Shown: one piece after another, positions 52,963 to 61,435 of the stretch
How the letters are laid out: the number at the start of each line of letters is the position of its first letter
Numbering within the stretch: position 1 is the stretch's first letter
Made by a program: the position numbers and the translations under genes
Notes under the pieces: model-generated
The model's database searches: none
What the model was told of the DNA's origin: nothing
What the model saw: only the letters and a program-made list of their open reading frames with translations
Assembly: GCA_004212795.1 (NCBI GenBank)
Contig: SHBR01000005.1
Coordinates: forward strand, 1 to 64,000
Direction: 5' to 3'
DNA: 64,000 bases
Origin: Candidatus Thioglobus sp.
Lineage (GTDB): Bacteria > Pseudomonadota > Gammaproteobacteria > Arenicellales > UBA868

Positions 52963-55623
52963 ATGGAAGTCTTTTTTCTACTAGTCCTGTTTATTTTGAT
53001 GATCGTGGCGCTGAGTTCCGGCTTCCCCGTCGCGTTTTCTCTACCGGGATCTGCCATCGCTAGCATGGGTCTTGCGGCGCTTTTTGGTTATCTCTTCGAA
53101 GGTAATGTGAGCGCATATTTCCTGGACGGAGGTCCCGTTGAATGGTTGACGGCAGGGGTGACCAACTTTCGGAGTCTTTACTGGGATGTAGAACGCGACA
53201 CCTTGATTGCGATTCCTTTATTTATTTTTATGGGTATTATGCTCGAGCGATCCAAGATCGCAGAAGATTTGCTGGTGACGATGGCGCGACTTTTTGGACC
53301 AATTCCGGGCGGCCTTGGGATCTCGGTGGTATTTGTCGGTACCTTGCTGGCAGCAACAACCGGGATTGTGGGTGCGACCGTAATTGCAATGGGACTCATT
53401 TCTTTGCCGGCTATGCTCCGGCACAATTATTCACGACCCCTCGCAGCCGGTACGATATGCGCATCCGGAACGCTGGGACAGATTATTCCTCCATCGATCG
53501 TTCTGATTCTCCTGGCTGATCAACTTTCGAGCGCGTCTGATATTGCAAGCACCGCGCGCAAAGCAATGTACAAAACGGCGACGGGCGAATTTTCGATGCC
53601 CTCCGAGCTTGATATCGTCTCTACAAGTGCAGGGGAGATGTTCATGGGCGCCTTTATCCCGGGATTGGTGCTTGTGGGTTTATATATGCTGTACATACTG
53701 GTTTCTGCATTTTTTCGGCCTCAAACGGCGCCACCGGTTCCGTACGATGGACGATATGACGCGAGATTCTGGGGTAGTGTGGGTTTAGCATTGATTCCGC
53801 CGCTGACGTTAATTTTTGCAGTGTTGGGGTCGATTATTCTCGGGATCGCGACGGTTAATCAGGCAGGGTCTATTGGTGCAATTGGCGCTTTGATCATGAG
53901 TGGTTATCGAATGGCGGCAGGTCGGCGGGACGCTTATGTGCCAGCGATTCTGGCAGTCGTATCAATTGGGATACTTGCAATCACGTTGCATCTTGTGCCC
54001 ATCAACATTCGAATTGTTTCATCTCCCGCCGAGGTCGCTGCGGTAATCGTCGCATCGCTTGCCGTATTCGGTCTGACTGTGGCTATTGGGATGAGTTTGT
54101 GGCGTGCACATAAGACCTATGACATTCTCAATGGGGTTATGATCGAAACCGCAAAGACGACCTCAATGGTTTTTATTATCCTGATCGGTGCGGCGATGTT
54201 GACCTCGGCTTTCAGGGGATTTGGCGGTGAAGTTTTAGTTAAGGAGTACCTCACAGGTTTGCCGGGAGGATTTTGGACCCAATTCATTGTGGTCATGGCG
54301 GTTATTTTTGTTCTTGGGTTTTTTCTCGATTTTATTGAAATTGCGGTGGTCGTTGTTCCGATCGTTGCGCCCATCTTGCTGATGGATCCGAGTGCAAATA
54401 TCACTGCAGTGTGGTTAGGTGTCATGATCGGATTGAATATCCAGACTTCTTTTTTGACGCCACCTTTTGGCTTTGCATTGTTTTATTTGCGCGGCGTGGC
54501 GGCCAAAGTCGTCAAGACGGTAGAGATATACAAAGGCGTTATTCCGTTTATTGGATTACAACTAGTGGGCCTTGCTTTTGTGGGCTATCTGCCAAGTTTG
54601 GTAAATTATCTTCCTGCAAGAATGTATCTGACCTCGGAGGCCTCACCACCTCCCATGAATCCTAAGCTTCAGGATTGTTTGGAGGATTATGTTTTTAATC
54701 AATACCTGACTGAAGAAAATGCATTAGTCGCGGCTGCCGGCCGGCTTGAAGGTATCCGGTCGGATTATTTGCCAGACACAGTAAGCACAAAACTTAATCT
54801 AGTCGCGTCAAATATTCGAGCGACATTCCCTCTCGTTGAAGATGTCAAGAATGCTCATGCTGCGAAGGCAGAAGTAGAGGCGGAATATCGACCATTGCAT
54901 AAACGAGTTAGGTTTGTTCAGAATCGGATCCGGCGATTAGACCGAAACATTGACAAGATCGAGCAAACGCTTGGTCGCATTGAGCGTGGCGAAGCTTCAG
55001 AGATTTCAGTGGAAGGTCTCAAGAGTGATGTTGATAAGATGGTTGCACAAAAGATCGCTCTTGAGAAAGAAATACCCGAGATATGGGCAGATCGGAACGC
55101 AGCATACCTTGCCCTCCTGAAAGACGATAAAACCAAAGTGAACGCTTATCGTCGCAACGTCGATGACGCTTATATGGCTTTAGTCGACACTCAAAGACTG
55201 ATTAATTCGACCCAAGCACTTAAAGAATTTGGTATGCCGCTTGAAAACATGTATCAAGATTTGCCGACGCTTAGCCCGGATATTGCCATGCAGCAGCTCA
55301 AGAATCTTCGAAGTGCGCTGGGCAGTGTTAATGGTACGAGCAAGATAAAGTCTCGGGTTAATAAAAGTCGCAAGGCGCTCAGAGGTGACAATCCTAATAT
55401 GGAAAAAGCACTTTCCGAGATGGGAAAAGCGATTGCCCTCTTTAGAGTTGAGGTTGAATGGCGGGAAAAAGCCTTCGCTGATCTTACGATCCCGCTTCAA
55501 GAAATCGATGCCTTAGTCAGCAAGACAATCGGTCTCAGGCAGCAGGCTAAGTTGACAAAGGAACAGGCACTGTTTGTGGCGAGTTGTACTGCAGATCATA
55601 AGGATGTTTCTTTAAACTTCTGA
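52963..55623 (+). CDS. TRAP transporter large subunit (DctM) with C-terminal coiled-coil domain
   Basis: 886 residues, about twice the usual size. Residues 1 to about 560 form the membrane domain, with IPLFIFMGIMLERS, GTLGQIIPPSIVLILLAD, GFFLDFIEIAVVVVPI and FLTPPFGFALFYLRG. From about residue 565 to the end there is no membrane helix, only a charged helical segment with heptad-like runs (RRLDRNIDKIEQTLGRIERG). The tail begins after MNPKLQDCLEDYV and is probably cytoplasmic or periplasmic depending on the last helix. A sequencing error fusing two genes is unlikely because the frame is clean throughout. Confidence 0.85.
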   Translation: MEVFFLLVLFILMIVALSSGFPVAFSLPGSAIASMGLAALFGYLFEGNVSAYFLDGGPVEWLTAGVTNFRSLYWDVERDTLIAIPLFIFMGIMLERSKIAEDLLVTMARLFGPIPGGLGISVVFVGTLLAATTGIVGATVIAMGLISLPAMLRHNYSRPLAAGTICASGTLGQIIPPSIVLILLADQLSSASDIASTARKAMYKTATGEFSMPSELDIVSTSAGEMFMGAFIPGLVLVGLYMLYILVSAFFRPQTAPPVPYDGRYDARFWGSVGLALIPPLTLIFAVLGSIILGIATVNQAGSIGAIGALIMSGYRMAAGRRDAYVPAILAVVSIGILAITLHLVPINIRIVSSPAEVAAVIVASLAVFGLTVAIGMSLWRAHKTYDILNGVMIETAKTTSMVFIILIGAAMLTSAFRGFGGEVLVKEYLTGLPGGFWTQFIVVMAVIFVLGFFLDFIEIAVVVVPIVAPILLMDPSANITAVWLGVMIGLNIQTSFLTPPFGFALFYLRGVAAKVVKTVEIYKGVIPFIGLQLVGLAFVGYLPSLVNYLPARMYLTSEASPPPMNPKLQDCLEDYVFNQYLTEENALVAAAGRLEGIRSDYLPDTVSTKLNLVASNIRATFPLVEDVKNAHAAKAEVEAEYRPLHKRVRFVQNRIRRLDRNIDKIEQTLGRIERGEASEISVEGLKSDVDKMVAQKIALEKEIPEIWADRNAAYLALLKDDKTKVNAYRRNVDDAYMALVDTQRLINSTQALKEFGMPLENMYQDLPTLSPDIAMQQLKNLRSALGSVNGTSKIKSRVNKSRKALRGDNPNMEKALSEMGKAIALFRVEVEWREKAFADLTIPLQEIDALVSKTIGLRQQAKLTKEQALFVASCTADHKDVSLNF

Positions 55624-55683
55624 TTAATGTTGCTCTGCAGCGCGAAGTAAACGCCGTTTCCCTAACCAACTTAGAATGAGTCT

Positions 55684-57081
55684 ATGACTATCGATCCTAC
55701 TGTGGCCGATTTGCTCGCGAAAGCAAGGACAGCTCAAGCTTTATATGAGAAATTTAATCAGGCCGAAGTCGATGATGTTGTTGCTGCAATCGCTTGGGTG
55801 GTGCTTGAGCCTGTTCGAAACCAACATCTTTCTGAACGTGCGGTCGAAGACACAGGTCTTGGTGATGTTGACGATAAATTTACAAAAAATCACCGCAAGA
55901 CGCTGGGACTGCTTCGAGACTTAACAGGCGCGCCATCGGTTGGCGTGATTGCAACAGATTCAGAGCGAGGTCTTATTGAAATTGCAAGACCGATCGGTGT
56001 TGTTGGCGCAATAACACCCTCCACAAATCCGGTTGCGACCCCAACAAATAAGGTGATGAATGCCCTTAAGGGCGGAAACGCAATTATTCTTGCACCTTCA
56101 CCTCGAGGTGAGGCGGTATGTGGCGAGCTGGTGGATTTGTTTCGTGATGCGTTAGAAAAGGTGGGCGCACCCGTAGATTTGATTCAAAAATTACCCCATC
56201 CGATAAACAAAGCCACGACTCAGGCGCTGATGGAGTCGGTTGATTTAATAGTCGCCACAGGTTCTCAAAATAATATCCGTGCCGCCTACTCGAGCGGAAC
56301 CCCCGCTGTAGGAGTGGGTGCGGGCAATGTTGCCGTTATCATTGATGAGACTGCCGATTATCAACAGGCAGCCGAAAGTATCGTGGCGTCCAAATCTTTT
56401 GATAACGCGACCAGTTGCTCATCAGAAAACAGCATTGTTGTCGTGGAAAGCGCAGTCGGTCCACTGCTCGAAGCATTATCCTCGTGTGGTGTGCACCTTT
56501 TAACGAGCAACGAGAAGGCCACGCTTCAGGCCCTGATGTGGATAAATGGAAAGCTTAACCCTGAAGTAACTGCGCGGAGCGCAAAAGAGATTTCGGAAAT
56601 GGCAGGGCTTTCAGAGTCTGGCGGACCTGATCTGCGGGTGCTTTTGGTTGAGGAATCCGGAACTGGCGCTGATTATCCATTCTCGGGTGAAAAATTAAGT
56701 CCGGTTCTTGCGATGTATTGTGTGCCGGACTTTGAAACTGCGCTTTTGAAAGTAGCCGAGATTTATGCGTATCAAGGTGCGGGACATTCGGTTGGGATTC
56801 ATACCTCAGACGAAGGGCGTCCGTTAGAGATTGGATTGAATCTCCCGACATGTCGCGTGATTGTTAATCAGGCCCACTGCTTCGCAACGGGCGGTAGTTT
56901 GGATAATGCGCTGCCTTTTTCACTTTCGATGGGTTGTGGAAGTTGGGGCGGCAATAGTATTAGTGAGAATATGGGATATCGACATTTTATTAATACTGTT
57001 CGCGTAGTCAGTAAAATTACGCCCCAAACAATCTCTCCTGATGACTTCTTAACGGGGTACTGGTCGCGCTATGGGAAATAG
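55684..57081 (+). CDS. Acylating aldehyde dehydrogenase, sulfoacetaldehyde dehydrogenase (SauS)-like
   Basis: 465 residues of the CoA-acylating aldehyde dehydrogenase group. The catalytic cysteine is C245 in DNATSCSSEN; TPSTNPVATPTNK and GVGAGNVAVIID are typical of the AdhE/EutE/SauS branch. SauS interconverts sulfoacetaldehyde and sulfoacetyl-CoA. The next gene, an acyl-CoA synthetase overlapping it by 11 bases, fits the SauT role. Other short aldehydes remain possible. Confidence 0.75.
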   Translation: MTIDPTVADLLAKARTAQALYEKFNQAEVDDVVAAIAWVVLEPVRNQHLSERAVEDTGLGDVDDKFTKNHRKTLGLLRDLTGAPSVGVIATDSERGLIEIARPIGVVGAITPSTNPVATPTNKVMNALKGGNAIILAPSPRGEAVCGELVDLFRDALEKVGAPVDLIQKLPHPINKATTQALMESVDLIVATGSQNNIRAAYSSGTPAVGVGAGNVAVIIDETADYQQAAESIVASKSFDNATSCSSENSIVVVESAVGPLLEALSSCGVHLLTSNEKATLQALMWINGKLNPEVTARSAKEISEMAGLSESGGPDLRVLLVEESGTGADYPFSGEKLSPVLAMYCVPDFETALLKVAEIYAYQGAGHSVGIHTSDEGRPLEIGLNLPTCRVIVNQAHCFATGGSLDNALPFSLSMGCGSWGGNSISENMGYRHFINTVRVVSKITPQTISPDDFLTGYWSRYGK

Positions 57082-58642
57082 GGCGCCCATGGATTTCGCT
57101 GAAATACGCGACTGCCGTAATCTGACTATCCAGAGCATTGTTGATCACTATGCGCTAATTCAGCCCGAAAAAGTCTTTGCGGTTTTTCCTGATGAAAATA
57201 GCGAGATCACCTGGGCCGAACTTCAGGAAACTTCTCGACAAATGGCGCAATATCTTTTGCATCAAGGGATAAATCCGGGCTCGCGAGTGGGAATGTTGCG
57301 CGGAAATGGTCGAGCGGCATTGGAGCTTTTCTTAGGCGTGATGTACAGCGGCTATACCGTTTCCACATTTAATCCGTTGGCAGGCGAAAGCGCTCTGCGC
57401 TATGTATTCAGTCACTCTAAGATTCAGATCGTTTTTGTGGATGAGGAAAATAGAGCGCTGGCAGAGGAGATAAAAAAAGATCAAATGCCGGGATTGAAAA
57501 TAGTCAGTGGTGCGTTAAATCAGGGATTAGAGTTGCCTAGTTTGTTATCCCCAATTGAATTGACCGAGCCGTCTGCGTTGGATGACGCATTGCTTATATA
57601 TACGTCCGGCACGACGGGCAGACCCAAGGGCGTCATCCACTCAAATTCAAGTTTGCTGGCAGGCGGCGCAAATACTGTGGCGGCGCACCATTTAACAGAC
57701 AAGGACCGAGCGCTGTGCGTGTTACCGCTATGCCATATTAATGGGCAGGTAGTGACGGTGATGGCACCGCTTTTGAGCGGCTCATCAGTTGTGATGCCGA
57801 GTCGGTTTCGGGTCTCAAAATTTTGGGATTGGATAATCAGGTATCGGTGCACTTGGTTTAGTGCGGTGCCAACGATTATCTCCTATTTGTTGGGGGCCAA
57901 GGACAAAGAGAGTCGACCCCGTCTAGATCGTCTGAGCTCGATTAGGTTTGGGCGATCGGCATCAGCGGCGCTACCCCCTGCGGTGCATAATGCATTTGTC
58001 GAGCGTTTTGGGATTCCATTGGTTGAGACTATGGGTATCACTGAAACAGCTGCCCCAATTTTGACCAATCCGCTAAATCCAGAAGGGCATCGTATCGGCT
58101 CACCGGGTAAAGCCTGTGGTAATCATGTTCGCGTCGCTAATAATGGCGAAGTGGTTACTGAGATAAACGCCGAGGGGGAGATTCAGGTTCGAGGTCCAAA
58201 TTTAATGTCACATTATCTTGACGCGCCCGATAAGACGGCAGAGGCTTTCACTGAAGACGGATGGTATCGCACGGGTGATCTGGGACGGATCGATGAGGAC
58301 GGATATGTTTTTGTAACTGGACGCATCAAAGAGCTGATTATTAAAGGGGGCGAGAATATTGCGCCACGAGAAATCGACGATGTAATGTATCAGTTCCCTG
58401 GTATTTTAGAAGCCGCGGCGATTGGTATTGCAGACGACAATTATGGCGAGGAGATTTCTGCTTGTCTGGTTCCTAGCCCTGGCGTCGTGATTGATTTGAA
58501 GGCGTTAAGCGCGCACTGCGAAAAGCATTTAGGGCGTTTTAAAACACCTCGCGCTTTTCATCTCATGGACGAGTTGCCGAAAGGCCCTTCTGGGAAGATT
58601 CAGCGCCTAAAACTTGTAGAAACTGTAAGTAAAGATAATTGA
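57071..58642 (+). CDS. AMP-dependent acyl-CoA synthetase (SauT-like)
   Basis: 523 residues of the ANL superfamily. The phosphate loop YTSGTTGRPKG is near 177-187; later motifs are GYTVSTFNPL, GWYRTGDLGRID and the C-terminal catalytic lysine in GPSGKIQR. It activates a carboxylate as a CoA thioester with AMP release. The overlap with the SauS-like gene suggests the pair reduces an acid to an aldehyde by way of its CoA ester, or runs in reverse. A second ATG at 57089 is possible. Confidence 0.8.
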   Translation: MGNRAPMDFAEIRDCRNLTIQSIVDHYALIQPEKVFAVFPDENSEITWAELQETSRQMAQYLLHQGINPGSRVGMLRGNGRAALELFLGVMYSGYTVSTFNPLAGESALRYVFSHSKIQIVFVDEENRALAEEIKKDQMPGLKIVSGALNQGLELPSLLSPIELTEPSALDDALLIYTSGTTGRPKGVIHSNSSLLAGGANTVAAHHLTDKDRALCVLPLCHINGQVVTVMAPLLSGSSVVMPSRFRVSKFWDWIIRYRCTWFSAVPTIISYLLGAKDKESRPRLDRLSSIRFGRSASAALPPAVHNAFVERFGIPLVETMGITETAAPILTNPLNPEGHRIGSPGKACGNHVRVANNGEVVTEINAEGEIQVRGPNLMSHYLDAPDKTAEAFTEDGWYRTGDLGRIDEDGYVFVTGRIKELIIKGGENIAPREIDDVMYQFPGILEAAAIGIADDNYGEEISACLVPSPGVVIDLKALSAHCEKHLGRFKTPRAFHLMDELPKGPSGKIQRLKLVETVSKDN

Positions 58643-58698
58643 GGCCCTTGTTGTTTCGGGGTGAGGATTGAGAGGCGCTGTTCCAAGCGTTGCAAATT

Positions 58699-59619
58699 AT
58701 GAAGCACTTTCTTAGCGAGAGATTAATTCAGTGTCCCTCGACGCTATTGTCTCAATTGACTGCAGTTAAACCTGTCGCGACCGCTATCGTAGCGGCTGAT
58801 CATCCAATTGCGCTCGACAGCGCTCGCCAAGCCTTCGACGCTGGCGTCATTCAACCGGTCCTAATCGGCGGTCTGGCAAAAATCTCGGGGGCGGCTGAGC
58901 ATATTGGTTGGGATATCAGCTCTTTTGAGTGTATTGAGGCTAATGGTGAGAGCGAAGCCGCAGAAGAAGGCGCTCGCCTAGCCCATGCCGGCTCGGTCAA
59001 TATGATAATGAAAGGGCATATCCATACAGATGCCTTTATGCGACCCCTTTTAGCGAAGGGAAGTGGTATTCGAGCAGGTCGTCGGCTTTCCCATGTCTTT
59101 CATATGAGTCTGCCCGACCGGGACGATTCACTTTTACTGACAGACTGCGCCTTAAATGTGGCGCCTGATATTGAGACCCGCATCGCAATTATCGAAAATG
59201 CGATTGAACTGTCTCAAAAGTTAGGCTGCTTTCGACCTAGGGTCGCTTTATTAGCGGCCTCTGAGGTAGTCGTCGATGCGATGCCCATTACAAAAGAATG
59301 TCAGCAGCTCACTGAGTATTTTGCTAAACGGGATATTGCGGCTGAGGTGTTTGGACCCCTTGCGTTCGATAATGTTGTTTCTGAGACCTCAGCGCAGTTG
59401 AAAGGGATTGATCATAGTGTTGCGGGTAACGCCGACATTATCGTTGTCCCAACGATCGAAACAGGTAATGCGCTTTTTAAAATGATGGTCTACTTTATGA
59501 GTGCTTGCGCGGGTGGGATTGTACTAGGCGGGTCTGTGCCAGTACTTCTGACGAGTCGCGCGGATCCCGCCGCCGCAAGGCTTGCGAGCGCTGCGCTAGG
59601 CGCTATCTCGTCACGTTGA
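58699..59619 (+). CDS. Phosphate acyltransferase (Pta/Ptb family)
   Basis: 306 residues. MKGHIHTDAFMRPLL, RRLSHVF and the C-terminal GIVLGGSVPVLLTSRAD identify the phosphate acetyl/butyryl transferase catalytic domain without the DRTGG regulatory domain. It exchanges phosphate and CoA on an acyl group. In sulfoacetaldehyde pathways such an enzyme handles the acetyl phosphate made by Xsc, but xsc is not in the window. ATG at 58699 preferred over the TTG at 58690. Confidence 0.8.
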   Translation: MKHFLSERLIQCPSTLLSQLTAVKPVATAIVAADHPIALDSARQAFDAGVIQPVLIGGLAKISGAAEHIGWDISSFECIEANGESEAAEEGARLAHAGSVNMIMKGHIHTDAFMRPLLAKGSGIRAGRRLSHVFHMSLPDRDDSLLLTDCALNVAPDIETRIAIIENAIELSQKLGCFRPRVALLAASEVVVDAMPITKECQQLTEYFAKRDIAAEVFGPLAFDNVVSETSAQLKGIDHSVAGNADIIVVPTIETGNALFKMMVYFMSACAGGIVLGGSVPVLLTSRADPAAARLASAALGAISSR

Positions 59620-59682
59620 GTGAATCGTATTTAAGTCGTATTGCGCCCATCAATTTTTTAAACCTTTTTAAGAGAGTAATTC

Positions 59683-60165
59683 ATGAGCATTGAGATTGGA
59701 CAAAAAATACCGGACGCGACCGTTTATATCATGGGAGATTCTGGACCGGAGTCACATGAGACTAGCCAGCTTTTCACAGATAAAAAAACTGTTTTGTTCG
59801 CGTTGCCAGGCGCTTTTACGCCAACTTGCTCTCGTTCACACCTGCCGGGTTATATCGATCATTTTGGAGATTTCGCTCAAAAAGGCGTTGATCAGGTCAT
59901 CTGCTTGTCGGTCAATGACGCCTGGGTGATGGATGCCTGGGGTAAAGCGCAGGGCGCTGACGGCAAAGTGATGATGGTGGGGGATGGCAACGGGGATTTA
60001 AGCCGCAAACTGGGGTTTCTCGTAGATAGGAGCGGCGCCGGTTTTGGGGATCGGTCTATTCGCTATGCCATGATTATTGAAAACGGTGTCGTTACGCATC
60101 TCAACGTTGAGGAGCCGCAGGTGTTCAAAATAAGCGATGCCGGAACGATGCTTGCGCTGCTCTGA
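59683..60165 (+). CDS. Peroxiredoxin, Prx5 family
   Basis: 160 residues. PGAFTPTCS holds the peroxidatic cysteine C49; a second cysteine is C73 (VICLS). The family reduces hydrogen and organic peroxides with thioredoxin or glutathione. No fused glutaredoxin domain is present. It runs in the same direction as the TRAP and pta genes, 63 bases on, and converges on the M24 gene. Confidence 0.9.
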   Translation: MSIEIGQKIPDATVYIMGDSGPESHETSQLFTDKKTVLFALPGAFTPTCSRSHLPGYIDHFGDFAQKGVDQVICLSVNDAWVMDAWGKAQGADGKVMMVGDGNGDLSRKLGFLVDRSGAGFGDRSIRYAMIIENGVVTHLNVEEPQVFKISDAGTMLALL

Positions 60166-60197
60166 TTCAGCGCTATTATTATGCATAGTGGTCATGC

Positions 60198-61346
60198 CTA
60201 GACAATGATTTCATCAATGGCCTTGGGGTGAGACGTGATTTGTTCATAACCTGTTTCGGTAATGATAAAACTATCGCCGACTTGTGCCCGGAATTTTCCG
60301 GGCACGGTAACTGATCCATCAACAGCAAGCACCATGCCCGGTTGCAAGATGGTCGTATCACCGAAGACGAGTTGAGGACGCTCCAAAAAGCTGAATCCGG
60401 TCGCGCGACCACATCGAAACGGGTATTCGAACCCGGCGTTCTGGATTACTTCTGCGTATTCACGATGTACGTCCTCAGCGGGAATACCCGGTTTCAATAT
60501 AGATAGCGCAGCGGCCTGACTGGCAACAGCGGTTTCGTATGCGCTTATCTGGGACGGATCGCTAATTTCTGTTACCCAGAACGTGCGGTCAAAGCCAAGC
60601 TTGAAGCGATGGAAATTGGTCATTCCGCAGAAACACAAAAAGACAGGCTCACCGCGTTTAATTCTTTTTGTACTGTTGCGGTGGTGCGTCATGGTAATTT
60701 GATTACCTGAAGCCATGATCTGCATAAAGTGAATGCTGGGCGACATCATGCTGTTTGGATAGTGATCTTCTAAGATCCCTGCGGCCGTTTTGGTGCCAGC
60801 GGTGGTCGCAGCGAGTGAGATCTCATATTCAGGTACGCCATCGACAATTGTGGCTCGAGCAGCGTTCATCATGGCAATGCCGACCTGACCTGCATGACGA
60901 GCCATTTGCAGCTCGACCTCGGATTTGATCATTCGCATGTCGCTGATGATTGGCGTGATGTCGGTTAAGCACTCTTTTGCAACAATGGATTGAATGTATT
61001 GATAAACGGGCGGTGGCACTAAATTGGGCTCAATACCGATTACGGAATTTTCTTTTAATAAATCAGGGAGAGATGCGCGCCATTCGTCGCCCAGTCCGTC
61101 GTTCCAAAGATCGATTCGATCAACACATGCATTGGCCTCGGCAAGCGAAGCTTCCATCGCAGGTGTAATGAGTACGGTGTCCCCTTGCACATCGACGACG
61201 AGTATTGTCGGACGTCCAAAATCCATATGCAGATAGTCGTAGTATCCGGTGTAGTAATACACACTATCGTCATCTGTAATTAACGCGGTATGGATTCCAG
61301 ACTCACCCAGTTTAGTTTTGAGTTGGGCGATACGGTTTGAAAACAT
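60198..61346 (-). CDS. M24-fold hydrolase with degenerate metal site (ectoine hydrolase/creatinase-like)
   Basis: 382 residues with the creatinase N-domain (YYYTGYYDYLHMDFGRP) and the pita-bread C-domain. The five metal ligands of aminopeptidase P are mostly replaced: FLCFCGMTNF where VDxGA is expected, GRATGFSF where GHGxG is expected, and VGDSF where EDS/T is expected. This matches creatinase and, in my recollection, the ectoine hydrolase DoeA/EutD, which share the CFCGMTNF...LGFDR pattern. It is therefore unlikely to be a metallopeptidase; hydrolysis of an amidine or ring C-N bond is more likely. Confidence 0.75.
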   Translation of the reverse strand: MFSNRIAQLKTKLGESGIHTALITDDDSVYYYTGYYDYLHMDFGRPTILVVDVQGDTVLITPAMEASLAEANACVDRIDLWNDGLGDEWRASLPDLLKENSVIGIEPNLVPPPVYQYIQSIVAKECLTDITPIISDMRMIKSEVELQMARHAGQVGIAMMNAARATIVDGVPEYEISLAATTAGTKTAAGILEDHYPNSMMSPSIHFMQIMASGNQITMTHHRNSTKRIKRGEPVFLCFCGMTNFHRFKLGFDRTFWVTEISDPSQISAYETAVASQAAALSILKPGIPAEDVHREYAEVIQNAGFEYPFRCGRATGFSFLERPQLVFGDTTILQPGMVLAVDGSVTVPGKFRAQVGDSFIITETGYEQITSHPKAIDEIIV

Positions 61347-61435
61347 ATCTTAAAGACCTCCAATTAGACTTCAGAAGAGAAAAGAGTCTGCGATTGTCAT
61401 GGCACAAATTCTTGAACAGATATACCTCTCTGAAC

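Noticed and set aside
52963-55623. Two separate genes fused by a sequencing error in the DctM region
   Set aside because: The frame is open without interruption for 886 codons and the junction shows no homopolymer slip or internal start with a ribosome-binding site.
60198-61346. DMSP lyase DddP
   Set aside because: DddP keeps the metal-binding aspartates, histidine and glutamates, which are replaced here.
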